NCBI RefSeq assembly: GCF_046630445.1
Contig: NC_092333.1
Coordinates: 104,951,501 to 105,015,500 of the forward strand
Direction: 5' to 3'
DNA from: Rutidosis leptorrhynchoides
Taxonomy: Eukaryota > Streptophyta > Magnoliopsida > Asterales > Asteraceae
Length of the DNA: 64,000 nt
Shown here: positions 28,601-41,400 of the stretch, piece after piece
Position numbering within the stretch: position 1 is the stretch's first letter
Layout: every line of letters starts with the position of its first letter
The notes under the pieces: model-generated
Seen by the model: the letters and a program-made list of their open reading frames with translations, nothing else
Databases searched by the model: none
Told to the model about the DNA's origin: nothing
Program-made: the position numbers and the translations under genes

Positions 28601-30266
28601 AGATTTAACTTCGCATTGTTCTTTTCTCCGTACACCATTAAAGGTTTTCCTTTTTCACACATAATGCGAATCGCATTTTTGTAACAAACGACCTCTGCTC
28701 TCACCTTTTTCAACCAGTCCATGCCAATTATTACGTCAAAACTCCCTAACTCGATTGGTATTAAATCAATTTTAAACGTTTCATCTCCCAGTTTAATTTC
28801 TCTCTCCCGACATATATTATCTGCTGAAATTAATTTACCGTTTGCTAATTCGAGTAAAAATTTACTATCCAAATGCGTCAATGGGCAACTTAATTTAGCA
28901 CAAAATTCTCTACTCATATAGCTTCTATCTGCACCCAAATCAAATAAAACATAAGCAGATTTATCGTCAATACGAAACGTACCCGTAACAAGCTCCGGGT
29001 CTTCCTGTGCTTCTGCCGCATTAATATTGAAAACTCTTCCACGGCCCTGCCCATTAGTATTCCCGTGATTCGGGCAATTTCTAATAATGTGGCCCGGTTT
29101 TCCACATTTATAACAAACAGCGTTGGTATTACTTGCTCCGACACTATTCGTTTCGGCATTACTTGTTCCGGCATTATTTGTTCCTTTAGTTCTATTAAAC
29201 TTTGGTCCGTAGACCTCACACTTTGTCGCGCTATGACCATTTCTTTTACACCTGTTGCAAAATATCGTGCAAAACCCCTGATGATTTTCTTCACACCTAT
29301 GACATGGATGTTTTTGGTTTTTGTTGTCGTTGTTGTTATTTAGGTTGTTGTTGGGATTGTTATTGTTGTTGAAACGGTTGTTGTAGTAGTTGTTGTTGTT
29401 GGAATGTTTGTTGTAGTTATTGTTAGGATTGCGGTTATTGTTGCGATTGTTGTTGCGGTTGTTGGGATAGTTGTTACGATTGTGATTGTAATTGTTATTG
29501 TTGTTGTACTGGTGACTCTTGTCACCGTTTTTCTCCCACTTCCTCTTGAGTTGTTTCGTGTTGGCTTCTTCTGCCACCTGCTCTTTAATTCTTCCCTCAA
29601 TCTGATTTATGAGTTTATGAGCCATTTGACTTGCCTTTTGTATGGAATCGGGCTCGTGTGAACTCACATCTTCTTGAATCCTTACTGGTAACCCTTTTAC
29701 AAATGCATTGATCTTCTCTTCATCTTCGAACGCTCCCGGACACAATAGGCACAACTCTGTGAATCGTCGTTCATACGTGGTAATGTCGAACGCTTGTGTT
29801 CGTAACTCTCTAAGTTCTGCCTTGAGTTTTTTTACTTCGTTTCTAGGACGGTACTGCTCGTTCATCAATTGCTTGAATGCTGACCAGGGTAGTGCGTAAG
29901 CAGCATTTTGTCCTACCTGTTCAAGATAGGTGTTCCACCACGTTAACGCAGTACCTGTGAAGGTATGCGTAGCGTACTTAACTTTGTCCTCTTCAGTACA
30001 CTTACTTATGGCAAACACCGATTCGACTTTCTAGGTCCACCGTTTCAATCCAATTGGTCCTTCGGTTCCATCAAATTCCAAAGGTTTGCAGGCAGTGAAT
30101 TCTTTGTAGGAGCATCCTACACGATTTCTTGCGCCGTTAGCTGCATTGCTAGATTCAGAGTTATTGTTGGTATGTAGCGCAGCCTGTACTACGGCTATGT
30201 TTGCAGCAAAAAGGTACGAAATTCCTCTTCGCTCATATTCATGGTGTGTCGAGTAGTCGGTGCCAT
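25656..30266 (-). pseudogene. Gag-pol of element D (multiple stops and shifts)
   Basis: Gag would start at the ATG at 30266 on the minus strand. A frameshift in the first ~80 codons and a TAG at 30031-30033 break its N-terminus. The longest open piece, 30018-28483 (511 aa), holds the capsid ([26 protein letters not shown]), the Asn-rich linker, two zinc knuckles and a protease whose active-site motif reads DLGADRS where A and B have DSGADRS. RT (28356-27583) keeps FIDD but has stops after VMPFG. RNase H is damaged near 27385-27480. Integrase survives in pieces 27385-26813 and 26737-26249, and the GPF/chromodomain end in 26168-25656. Far more lesions than the upstream accessory genes. Cannot encode working enzymes. 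Confidence 0.92.
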
Positions 30267-30398
30267 TTCCTTCAAAATAGCCAACTGAATCGAGTTAATC
30301 ATACAGAATATTAAGAGTAGTCAATAGTATTTCGTAGCATAATATGAACTCATTTATAAAAGCTTTTTCTTCATATTAGCGTTTTATAAGTTTAAATT

Positions 30399-30417
30399 CG
30401 GGTACTACCTACCCGTT
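30399..30417 (-). repeat. Internal junction-motif copy between F-box gene and gag (D)
   Basis: On the minus strand AACGGGTAGGTAGTACCCG, the same 13-base family motif as at the 3' LTR junction, here extended into a hairpin. Confidence 0.65.
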
Positions 30418-30589
30418 AAGTTCATACTTAGTAGCTAATATACAATTCAACTACTACAATTCCATATGAAAAACTGATTATAATAATATATCACATACAA
30501 ATATTCTTCAAACTTACAACTTCGCTATATTACATATAACATGAAATATAGTACACTTTGATACAGGACAGTTTTGAAGATAAACCTAG

Positions 30590-31282
30590 TTAATACGCAA
30601 GTTGTTCAGCAAAGGAAATAAAGACACGTAATTCATAAGTCCAGAAACAAGTCATGCATTCTGGTTTTACTAAGACGACTTCCCATCCTTGGTCTTGTGG
30701 AAAATAACCATTATGACCATTGGCTAGGCAGCATGTTGTAATGTCGTGAAAAGTACGAGGGTTTCGTAATGTCCAACAGCCCCGTAATAATCTAAAAACC
30801 TTGTTTCTCACCCCAACTACTGAATCCGTCACTTGTGGGATGGTTTTATTTAAAAGTTGCAATCCGATGTTCTTTTTCTCACTTTGGTAAGAAGCGAACA
30901 TCACTAACCCGTAAGCATAACATGCTTTTTAATGTTGCATGTTAGAAGCTCTTTCTAATTCACGAAATCCTATGTTGGGATATGTTGAGTCAAAATATGT
31001 TTTTAACCCGTAGCGTAAAATTGCATTTGGGTTCCCCGCATTTAACGATTTAAAGAAAACACGGCGTAACTTACGGTCTCCCCAATGTGATATACCCCAC
31101 CTATCAAAGGAAAGCCTTTTATAAACTAAGGCATTTCTGGAATGTCTTTCAAATGTTTGACAAGTTAATTTTGCCATAATTAATTGTGCTGATGAATTCT
31201 GACCGACTCTAGACAAGATTTCCTCAATCATATCCTCTTGTAGATCTTCTAAAATATTCGGTTGTCTACCATTAACGTCCAT
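30590..31282 (-). pseudogene. F-box/Sel1-like accessory gene of element D (one nonsense codon)
   Basis: Minus-strand frame from the ATG at 31282 to the stop at 30590, colinear with B's intact 227-aa F-box protein (D is about 3 codons longer at the N-terminus). The F-box ([20 protein letters not shown] to YKRLSFDRW) is followed by the Sel1/TPR-like segment (GNPNAILRYGLKTYF ... ACYAYGLVMFAS) and the C-terminal cysteine motif ECMTCFWTYELRVF. The only obvious lesion is a TAA at 30926-30928 in place of the AAA codon after MQH. Amino-acid differences from B are scattered, and the motif positions are kept. Its relatively good state beside a wrecked pol is notable but could be chance. The acceptor and leader signals of the family are present upstream. 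Confidence 0.85.
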
Positions 31283-31294
31283 TTTGTTTTTATA

Positions 31295-32183
31295 CTGTAA
31301 AATAGACAAGGATTAGATTCGTAAAAGATAATTAACAAATAATGCAAGCAATTTTTACATAGAACATAAAAGTACAAGCACACTACAATACATATAATAC
31401 ACAACATGATTACAACCCTCTAATCTGAATCACTAGTTTCTTCTTCGGACTTGGTTCGTTTTCCTAATTTTCTAGGAATATATGGTGTTCCTTTAATATG
31501 AGCTGTCGTTTTCCACAATGGTTTAGAAAAACCTGGTGGTTCAGAGGTTCCCAGGTCATTGTTACATTTTAGGAAATACGGATGTTGCCAATACATATAA
31601 AGTTCATCAGGGTTGGAATCGGGTTTCTCTATTTTTATACCTTTTTCCTTATTATTTTCTTTCGTTTTATTAAATTGGGTCGAGGTAATTTCTATAACAT
31701 CATCGGAATCCTCATCGGGATCCGATTCATCAGAAAATTGGTAATCTTCCCAATATTTTGCTTCCTCGGCGAAAACACCATTAACCATTATTAACTTTGG
31801 TCCGTTGGTTGAGGATTTTATTTTATTTAATCGATTTACTATAGGTTTCAATATTTCTTCCTCTGGAACCTCTTCTTCTTCCGGTTCCTCCTCTTCCGGT
31901 TCCTCCTCTTTCGGTTCCTCTTCTTCCGGTTCCTCCTCTTCCGGTTCCTCCTCTTCCGGTTCCTCTTCGGGAATTTGTGAATCTTCCCAAAATATATTTG
32001 ACTCTTCATTATTATTAGGTGAATCGATGGGATTTGTACTAGTGATAGACATCTTTCACACAATATCAAACACATTAAGAGGTTGATATATCACATAATA
32101 TTTACATGTTAATAATATATAGTTTCCAATAAAAGTGTTAAGCAATCGTTTTTAAAGAAAACACGGTCGAAGTCCAGACTCAC
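31295..32183 (-). other. Putative intron containing ORFX (element D)
   Basis: On the minus strand, donor-like A|GTGAGT at 32183 and acceptor-like TCTATTTTACAG ending at 31295, about 13 bases before the F-box ATG. Same positions as in A and B. Confidence 0.45.
31420..32052 (-). CDS. ORFX: acidic accessory protein of element D (210 aa)
   Basis: Open for 210 codons on the minus strand, first gene after the PBS. The Pro/Glu region (residues ~28-66) has more units than A or B, mostly EEEEP repeats. The following conserved blocks match A and B: LIMVNGV, YWEDYQFSDESDPDEDSDD, VIEI (residues 119-122), a Lys-rich linker, DELYMYWQHPYFLKC, PPGFSKPLWKTTAHIKGTP and YIPRKLGKRTK. Acidic start, basic patches, acidic end. 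No recognised domain. The open state in the most decayed element, with conserved blocks, hints at past selection; dN/dS would be needed. The neighbour downstream is the F-box gene. Confidence 0.7.
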   Translation of the reverse strand: MSITSTNPIDSPNNNEESNIFWEDSQIPEEEPEEEEPEEEEPEEEEPKEEEPEEEEPEEEEVPEEEILKPIVNRLNKIKSSTNGPKLIMVNGVFAEEAKYWEDYQFSDESDPDEDSDDVIEITSTQFNKTKENNKEKGIKIEKPDSNPDELYMYWQHPYFLKCNNDLGTSEPPGFSKPLWKTTAHIKGTPYIPRKLGKRTKSEEETSDSD

Positions 32184-32246
32184 TAATGTATCCCAACAAA
32201 CTCGATAAGACATACTAATGCAAATTTCTGGTTCTCTAAGACCAAC

Positions 32247-32258
32247 GCTCGGATACCA
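32247..32258 (-). other. Primer-binding site of element D
   Basis: Minus-strand TGGTATCCGAGC, two bases inside the 5' LTR end; Met-initiator type. Confidence 0.85.
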
Positions 32259-33162
32259 ACTGAAATGTCCCGTTCATATTGATTATAAACGTTCCATTTT
32301 AATTGATTTCGTCGCGAGGTTTTGACCTCTATATGAGACGTTTTTCAAAGACTGCATTCATTTTTAAACAACCATAACCTTTATTTTATCGATAAAGGTT
32401 TAAAAAGCATTATGTAGATTATCAAGTAATGATAATATAAAATATACCGTTTACACACGACCATTACATAATGGTTTACAATAAGAATATATTACATCAA
32501 AAAATAAGTTTCTTGAATGCAGTTTTTACATAATATCATACAAACATGGACTCCAAATCTTGTCCTTATTTTAGTATGCCACAACGGAAGCTCTTAGTAA
32601 TCACCTGAGAATAAACATGCTTAAAACGTCAACAAAAATGTTGGTGAGTTATAGGTTTAACCTATATATTATCAAATCATAATAATAGACCACAAGATTT
32701 CATATTTCAATATACATCCCATACATGGAGATAAAATTCATTCATGTGGTGAACACCTGGTAACCGACATTAACAAGATGCATATAAGAATATCCCCTAT
32801 CATTCCGGGAAATCCTTCGGACATGATAAAAATGAATTCGAAGTACTAAAGCATCCGGTACTTTGGATGGGGTTCATTAGGCCCAATAGATCTATCTTTA
32901 GGATTCACATTAATTAGTAGATCGATTTACTAATTCTTAGGTTACCAAGTAAAAGGGGCATATTCGGCTTCGATCATTCACCCATATAATGTAGTTTCAT
33001 TTACTTGTGTCTATTTCGTAAAACATTTATAAAACTGCATGTATTCTCATCCCAAAATATTAGATTTTAAAAGTAGGACTATAACTCACTTTCACAGATT
33101 TTTACTTCGTCGGGAGTAAGACTTGGCCACTGGTCGATTCACGAACCTATAAAAAATATATA

Positions 33163-33269
<107 letters not shown>

Positions 33270-35264
33270 AAGTATGTTCAAAATATATTTACAATATTTA
33301 TAATACATTTTGATGTTTTAAGTTTATTAAGTCAGCTGTCCTCGTTAGTAACCTACAACTAGTTGTCCATAGTTAAATGTACAGAAATAAATTGATATAT
33401 ATTATCTTGAATCAATCCATGACTCTGTGTATACACGTCTCAGGCTAGATCACAACTCAAAGTATATATATTTTTAGAAACAACCTCAACCCTGTATAGC
33501 TAACTCAAACATTGCTGCATATAGAGTGTCTATGGTTGTTCCAAATAATATATATACATGGGTCGATATGATATGTCAAAACATTTGCATACGTGTCTAT
33601 GATATCCCAAGATTACATAATATATTAGAATACATGTATAATACAATATAAGTTAGCTAGGATATGATTTGTATAGAATTGTTACAATATTTCCCGTAGC
33701 TACAACAATCAAAAAATATCCAATCTTGTTTTACCCATAACTTCTTCGTTTTAAATCCGTTTTGAGTGAATAAAATTGCTATTGTTTCATATTGAACACT
33801 ATTTTATGAATATAAATAGAAAAAGTATAGGTTTATAGTCGGAAATATAAGTTACAAGTCATTTTTGTAAGAGGTAGTCATTTCAGTCGAAAGAACGACT
33901 TCTTGATGACCATTTTGAAAAACGTACTTCCACTTTGAGTTTAACCATGATTTTTGGATATAGTTTCATGTTCATAAGAAAAAACATTTTCCCAGAAGAA
34001 CAACTTTTAAATCAAAGTTTATCATAGTTTTTAATTATCAAACCCAAAACAGCCCGCGGTGTTACTACGACGGCGTATGTCTGGTTTTACGGTGTTTTTC
34101 GTGTTTCCAGGTTTTAAATCATTAAGTTAGCATATCATATAGATATAGAAAATGTTTTTAGTTGATTTTAAAAGTCAAGTTAGAAGGATTAATTTTTTTT
34201 GCGAACAAGTTTAGAATTAACTAAACTATGTTCTAGTGATTTCAAGTTTAAACCTTCGAATAAGGTAGTTTTATATATATGAATCGAATGATGTTATGAA
34301 TATCATTACTACCTTAGGTTTTGTGGATAAACCTACTGGAAATGAGAAAAATAGATCTAGCTTCAAAGGATCCTTGGATGGTTTGAAAGTTCTTGAAGCA
34401 GAACCATGACACGAAAACAAGTTCAAGTAAGATTTCCACTCGAAATAAGATTGTTATAGTTATAGAAATTGAATCAAAGTTTGAATATGAGTATTACCTT
34501 GTATTAGAAAGATATCTTACTATAAATAAGAAAGATTTCTTGAGGTTGGATGATCACTTTACAAGATTGAAAGTAAGCTAGCAAACTTGGAAGTATTCTT
34601 GATTTTATGAAACTAGAACTTATAGAATTTATGAAGAACACTTAGAACTTGAAGATAGAACTTGAAAGAGATCAATTAGATGAAGAAAATTGAAGAATGA
34701 AAGTGTTTGTAGGTGTTTTTGGTCGTTGGTATATGGATTAGATATAAAGGATGTGTAATTTTGTTTACATGTAAATAAGTCATGAATGATTACTAATATT
34801 TTTTGTAATTTTATGAGATATTTCATGCCAGTTGCCAAATGATGGTTCCCACATGTGTTAGGTGACCCACATGGGCTGCTAATAGCTGATAATTGGAGTG
34901 TATATACCAATAGTACATACATCTAAAAGCTGTGTATTGTACGGGTACGAATACGGGTGCATACGAGTAGAATTTTTGATGAAACTGAACGAGGATGTAA
35001 TTGTAAGCATTTTTATTAAGTAGAAGTATTTTGATAAGTGTCTTGAAGTCTTTCAAAAGTGTATGAATACATATTAAAACACTATATGTATATACATTTT
35101 AACTGAGTCGTTAAGTCACCGTTATTCTTTAGATGTAAATGTTGTTTTGAAACCTTTAGGTTAACGATCTTGTTAAATGTTGTTAACCCATTATTTATTA
35201 TATCTAAAGAGATGTTAAATTATTACATTATCATGATATTATGATATATTAATATATCTTAGTA

Positions 35265-35266
<2 letters not shown>

Positions 35267-35347
<81 letters not shown>
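35267..35347. repeat. (AT)n microsatellite in D's 5' LTR
   Basis: About 80 bp of AT dinucleotides; the partner LTR has only a short run near 25215. Confidence 0.95.
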
Positions 35348-35350
<3 letters not shown>

Positions 35351-35878
35351 TTAAATGTTGTTACAACGATAATCGTTACATATATGTCTCGTTTCGAAAT
35401 CATTAAGTTAGTAGTCTTGTTTTTACATATGTAGTTCATTGTTAATACACTTAATGACATGTTTGCTTATAATTTATCATGATTAAATATAGTGTATCAA
35501 TATCTTAATATGATTCATATGTATTTAGTAAGACGTTGTTATAACGATAATCGTTATATATATCGTTTCGAGTTTCTTAATTCAATAAACTCAATTTTAT
35601 GTATATAACTCATTGTTAAAATACCTAATGAGATCCTTACTTATCATAATATCATGTTAACTATATATATAATCATATATATGTCATCATATAGTTTTTA
35701 TAAGTTTTAATCGTTCGTGAATCACCGGTCAACTTGGGTGGTCAAATGTCTATATGAAACCTATTTCAATTAATCAAGTCTTAACAAGGTCGATTGCTTA
35801 ATATGTTGGAAACACTTAATCATGTAAATAATAATTTCATTTAATATATATAAACATGAAAAAGTTCGGGTCACTACA

Positions 35879-35883
35879 CTATA
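35879..35883 (+). repeat. Target-site duplication of D (right)
   Basis: CTATA, matches 22184-22188. Confidence 0.93.
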
Positions 35884-36838
35884 AAAGAGGCATCATTGCG
35901 ACAAAGAATTGATTCAGGAGATATATAACCAAATTGAGACCCATGATCAACCTTGCCAAACTTCCTTTTATAAAACTCAAATAACTATTGTTTAATCTCG
36001 TTCGGATCCGTTAACCAACACTCCTTGAATCGATTGTTGAGCCCGTCTACGTTTCAGAGTACAATGAAAAATCTTGGAATTCTCATCTCCATCGATGTCC
36101 CAATTAATTCGAGCTTTTTGTGATAAATTTTGAACTTTTACGCTGTTTAATTCGTCACCTTCCTTTAATAAATCATTTCGTTCCTTAATTTCCAGCTCAG
36201 TAATGGAACCATCATCTATTTTGGAGTCAAGAGTCACAATCCTCAATAAAATTTGCTGTAGGCGAGAAGCATCAGAAGAGTAAATCTCTTTATTCCAAAT
36301 TTTGAGTTTAGCTTTTAAATTTTTCAACTTGGCCATTATAGACAAATCTCTTCCATCAGGCACAAAATTTACCCATGTCTCTTTAACAATATCATCGAAA
36401 CCCGGACATGATAGCCAAGATGAGAACAACTTAAATGGTCTAGCACCATAATCAACTTTCTCCTTATAAAGTAACAAAGGCGCATGATCCGAATAACCTC
36501 TTGGAAGAACAACGCCCTTAAGGTGCTCAATCGAATCCAAAATATTATTAGTAACAAAAAAACAGTCAAGTTTACTCATCTTATTTCCCGCTTTATTTCT
36601 TCACGTATACTTGTTACCACCTAAGTACATTTCGACCAGAGAAGATTCAATAAGAAACTCATTAAATGCATTAGTATCCGCTTGATTAAACTTGGACCCA
36701 AATCTATCTTCTTCCATCCTCACGGCATTAAAATCTCTAAACATAACGTAATCTCCAACATGAGAATTCATAAAAGCAAGAAGTTTAGTCCAAAGATTAA
36801 CCTTCTCATTAAGAGCTTGTGGCGCATATACGTTCAAC
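35884..36838 (-). pseudogene. LINE endonuclease C-terminus and linker fragment
   Basis: Minus strand. From the right: the endonuclease block LNVYAPQALNEK, then the WTKLLAFMNSH region, an altered GDFN motif (VMFRDFNAVR), then (36579 downward) SKLDCFFVTNNI and LPRGYSDHAPLLL, which contains the catalytic-type SDHAP motif of APE-like LINE endonucleases. A long linker typical of plant L1 ORF2 follows (LKAKLKIWNKE, KARINWDIDGDENSKIFH, VNGSERD). A frame shift and stops follow near 35990. The reading phase continues across D into 22188 and across the solo LTR into 37658. Not functional. Confidence 0.88.
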
Positions 36839-36843
36839 ATATA
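36839..36843 (+). repeat. Target-site duplication of the solo LTR (left)
   Basis: ATATA, repeated at 37653-37657. Confidence 0.8.
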
Positions 36844-37652
36844 CAAGCGGAAGCATTTTTAAAACTTTAAAAAATCATACTCTTCCACGGATCATTGTAC
36901 AGAACTTTAGCAAACAAAATAAATTAACGAAACCGAACAAGAGAAGATTAGAATACAACCTTTGTAGCCTTTTGAAGATCGAATATGAAAACTCAAAGAA
37001 GAGTTCCTCTAAACAGTACACACCCAAAGTTCTAACCTTGCTTCGATCTATACCTTCTACTTAACGGATCTTTTCTTCTTCCTTATTTCCACCAAAAACC
37101 GAACCCAATTATAGATTTCAAGTATTTTGGTTACTTGAAAATGAGAAAGAAAATAGCATTTTTGTATGTGTGTTTTGTATCTTTAGTATAACATTTCCAA
37201 TACCAAGACTTGGTATTATATATTACATAATTGATACAATAATACATCTAGTACAAATATAATAAATAAAGATTTAGAAAGATTTACAAAATCAAATCTT
37301 TATATAAAATAAGATTTACAAAATCAAATCATATTTTATAAATCAAATCAAATCTTATATCTTATATAAAATATGATCTGCAAAATCTAATCAAATCTCT
37401 ACATATTTAGATTTGTAAGTATGTGTATACACATAAAAAAAACTTACTTAATTTATTAAACCATTAACTAATGATTAATAAATTAATTTCCGATTAGAAG
37501 GTATATCAAACAATTTACGATTGGCCTTTGTGTGTGACCGAATAGGATAAAAGGACTTTTATTATTTAATGTCATGGGCATATCTTCGGAATATATGTAC
37601 CACGGTCAAACCACGGTCGAACCGTTGCCGACCCGAGAACATATTTCCAGCA
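36844..37652 (-). repeat. Solo LTR (809 bp, possibly copia) in the LINE endonuclease
   Basis: It interrupts the LINE frame: codons on either side rejoin in phase when one ATATA is counted once. On the minus strand it begins TGCTGGAAATATGTTCTCGG, a start reminiscent of Ty1/copia LTRs, and ends CCGCTTG, so the terminal CA appears mutated. AT-rich body with several AAATC-rich repeats at 37270-37410. No gene and no internal retroviral sequence. Confidence 0.7.
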
Positions 37653-37657
37653 ATATA
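37653..37657 (+). repeat. Target-site duplication of the solo LTR (right)
   Basis: ATATA, matches 36839-36843. Confidence 0.8.
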
Positions 37658-37730
37658 CACCACTAAATTATCCCTTATCCATCTACCTTTGACTATAATG
37701 TAGAATTCATCACTTAAAACTCATTTATAT
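37658..37730 (-). pseudogene. LINE endonuclease segment (upstream part)
   Basis: The minus strand reads EFYIIVKGRWIRDNLVV, which leads directly into the YMLNVYAPQ block at 36838. A stop codon lies upstream of it. At about 37731 the coding switches to the plus strand. Confidence 0.75.
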
Positions 37731-38463
37731 GGTGTAGGGGTGGATATTGTTGAAATTGCACTAATGGCTTCAAGATTTGAATGTAACGTTGGGTCATTTT
37801 CATTTACCTATCTCAGTATTCCGATTGGAGCTAAGATGAATAAATATGCTAGTTGGTTATCGGTAATCAAAAAGTTTGAGAAGTGACTTTAGGATTCGAA
37901 AGCTCGAAGGATGTCATATTGTCATTGGGTGGGCGTGCGACCTTTGTGAAATTGGTTCTAAATAGTATATCATTGTATTATTTCTTCCTTTTTTGTGCCC
38001 TGTCATGTGTGTTAAAAACATCTTGAAAGTGTGAGACATTCGTTTTTTGGGGAGAGGGTCAGGTGTTAAAAATAAAGTTACTGGGGGTAAATTGGATGAT
38101 GTTCTTCTTCCGTTTGGGGAGGGTGGGTTAAATGTACAAATATGGCTTTAATCGACAAGTGGTGGTGGGGTTTAAAATCAAATCAAGTTCCTTGTGGGTT
38201 AAAGTCATTAAAAGTTTATATGGGTCTTCGAGGGGGGGGGGTCTTGGTTCGGGTACTACTTCATGGTTATCATCATTGAGAAGCACCTGATCGTCTATTA
38301 TTCTAACGGGAGCGTCCATAAAAAGCTCTATTATTACTTTCAAGATATCTTTCGTAAAAGCTGTTAGATTCGGGGCATGACTTCTTTTTGGAATGAAGCT
38401 TGGCTTTGTGAAGAGACCTTAAATGAGTGATTCAGTAGACTTGCAATGTTAGAAACTGATTTC
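37731..38463 (+). pseudogene. LINE reverse-transcriptase C-terminal region, inverted relative to the rest
   Basis: Plus strand: VEIALMASRFECNVGSFS, then FTYLSIPIGA, SWLSVIKKFEK, and further on, through frame shifts, a WWWGLKSN-like block and FSRLAMLETD. These correspond to the RT thumb and post-RT zinc-knuckle region of plant L1 ORF2. A run of ten G near 38230 and several stops show decay. It faces the minus-strand endonuclease fragment head to head. Element B follows at 38464, and 15 bases of LINE sequence (61495-61509) continue after it. Confidence 0.8.
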
Positions 38464-41400
38464 TGTAGTGACCCGAACTTTTCCATATTTAAATATATTA
38501 ATTGAGATTGATATTTACATGATTAAATGTTTCCAACATGTTAAGCAATCAAACTTGTTAAGACTTGATTAATTGAAATATGTTTCATATAGACAATTGA
38601 CCACCCAAGTTGACCGGTGATTCACGAACGTTAAAACTTGTAAAAACTATATGATGACATATATATGGATATATATATAGTTAACATGATACTATGATAA
38701 GTAAATATATCATTAAGTATATTAACAATGAACTACATATGTAAAAACAAGACTACTAACTTAATGATTTTTAAACGAGACATATATGTAACGATTATCG
38801 TTGTAAAGACATTTAATGTATATATATCATATTAAGAGATATTCATACATGATAATATCATGATAATATAATAATTTAAAATCTCATTTGATATTATAAA
38901 CATTGGGTTAACAACATTTAACAAGATCGTTAACCTAAAGGTTTCAAAACAACACTTACATGTAACGACTAACGATGACTTAACGACTCAGTTAAAATGT
39001 ATATACATGTAGTGTTTTAATATGTATTTATACACTTTTGAAAGACTTCAATACACTTATCAAAATACTTCTACTTAACAAAAATGCTTACAATTACATC
39101 CTCGTTCAGTTTCATCAACAATTCTACTCGTATGCACCCGTATTAGTACTCGTACAATACACAGCTTTTAGATGTATGTACTATTGGTATATACACTCCA
39201 ATGATCAGCTCTTAGCAGCCCATGTGAGTCACCTAACACATGTGGGAACCATCATTTGGCAACTAGCATGAAATATCTCATAAAATTACAAAAATATGAG
39301 TAATCATTCATGACTTATTTACATGAAAACAAAATTACATATCCTTTATATCTAATCCATACACCAACGACCAAAAACACCTACAAACACTTTCATTCTT
39401 CAATTTTCTTCATCTAATTGATCTCTCTCAAGTTCTATCTTCAAGTTCTAAGTGTTCTTCATAAATTCCAAAAGTTCTAGTTTCATAAAATCAAGAATAC
39501 TTTCAAGTTTGCTAGCTCACTTCCAATCTTGTAAGGTGATCATCCAACCTCAAGAAATCTTTGTTTCTTACAGTAGGTTATCATTCTAATACAAGGTAAT
39601 AATCATATTCAAACTTTGGTTCAATTTCTATAACTATAACAATCTTATTTCAAGTGATGATCTTACTTGAACTTGTTTTCGTGTCATGATTCTGCTTCAA
39701 AAACTTCGAGCCATCCAAGGATCCATTGAAGCTAGATCTATTTTTTTCTTTTCCAGTAGGTTTATCCAAGGAACTTAAGGTAGTAATGATGTTCATAACA
39801 TCATTCGATTCATACATATAAAGCTATCTTATTCGAAGGTTTAAACTTGTAATCACTAGAACATAGTTTAGTTAATTCTAAACTTGTTCGCAAACAAAAG
39901 TTAATCCTTCTAACTTGACTTTTAAAATCAACTAAACACATGTTCTATATCTATATGATATGCTAACTTAATGATTTAAAACCTGGAAACACGAAAAACA
40001 CCGTAAAACCGGATATACGCCGTCGTAGTAACACCGCGGGCTGTTTTGGGTTAGTTAATTAAAAACTATGATAAACTTTGATTTAAAAGTTGTTATTCTG
40101 AGAAAATGATTTTTATTATGAACATGAAACTATATCCAAAAATTATGGTTAAACTCAAAGTGGAAGTATGTTTTCTAAAATGGTCATCTAGACGTCGTTC
40201 TTTCGACTTAAATGACTACCTTTACAAAAACGACTTGTAACTTATTTTTCCGACTATAAACCTATACTTTTTCTGTTTAGATTCATAAAATAGAGTTCAA
40301 TATGAAACCATAGCAATTTGATTCACTCAAAACGGATTTAAAATGAAGAAGTTATGGGTAAAACAAGATTGGATAATTTTTCTCATTTTAGCTACGTGAA
40401 AATTGGTAACAAATCTATTCCAACCATAACTTAATCAACTTGTATTGTATATTATGTAATCTTGAGATACCATAGACACGTATACAATGTTTCGACCTAT
40501 CATGTCGACACATCTATATATATTTCTGAACAACCATAGACACTCTATATGTGAATGTTGGAGTTAGCTATACAAGGTTGAGGTTGATTCCAAAATATAT
40601 ATAGTTTGAGTTGTGATCAATACTGAGATACGTATACACTGGGTCGTGGATTGATTCAAGATAATATTTATCGATTTATTTCTGTACATCTAACTGTGGA
40701 CAACTAGTTGTAGGTTATTAACGAGGACAGCTGACTTAATAAACTTAAAACATCAAAATATATTAAAAGTGTTGTAAATATATTTTGAACATACTTTGAT
40801 ATACATGTATATATTGTTATAGGTTCGTGAATCAACCAGTGGCCAAGTCTTACTTCCCGACGAAGTAAAAAATCTGTGAAAGTGAGTTATAGTCCCACTT
40901 TTAAAATCTAATATTTTTGGGATGAGAATACATGCAGGTTTTATAAATGATTTACAAAATGGACACAAGTACGTGAAACTACATTCTATGGTTGAATTAT
41001 CGAAATCGAATATGCCCCTTTTTATTAAGTCTGGTAATCTAAGAATTAGGGAACAGACACCCTAATTGACGCGAATCCTAAAGATAGATCTATTGGGCCT
41101 AACAAACCCCATCCAAAGTACCGGATGCTTTAGTACTTCGAAATTTATATCATATCCGAAGGGTGTCCCGGAATGATGGGGATATTCTTATATATGCATC
41201 TTGTTAATGTCGGTTACCAGGTGTTCACCATATGAATGATTTTTATCTCTATGTATGGGATGTGTATTGAAATATGAAATCTTGTGGTCTATTATTATGA
41301 TTTGATATATATAGGTTAAACCTATAACTCACCAACATTTTTGTTGACGTTTTAAGCATGTTTATTCTCAGGTGATTATTAAGAGCTTCCGCTGTCGCAT

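Noticed and set aside
38229-38239. G run considered as a G-quadruplex
   Set aside because: A single homopolymer run inside a decayed LINE; no four-tract pattern.
38817-39271. 77-codon frame in B's LTRs (39038-39271, 58817-59050) and D (34823-35056)
   Set aside because: Open in several LTR copies, but these are recent duplicates of one another; A has a stop in this stretch and no start context or domain is seen.
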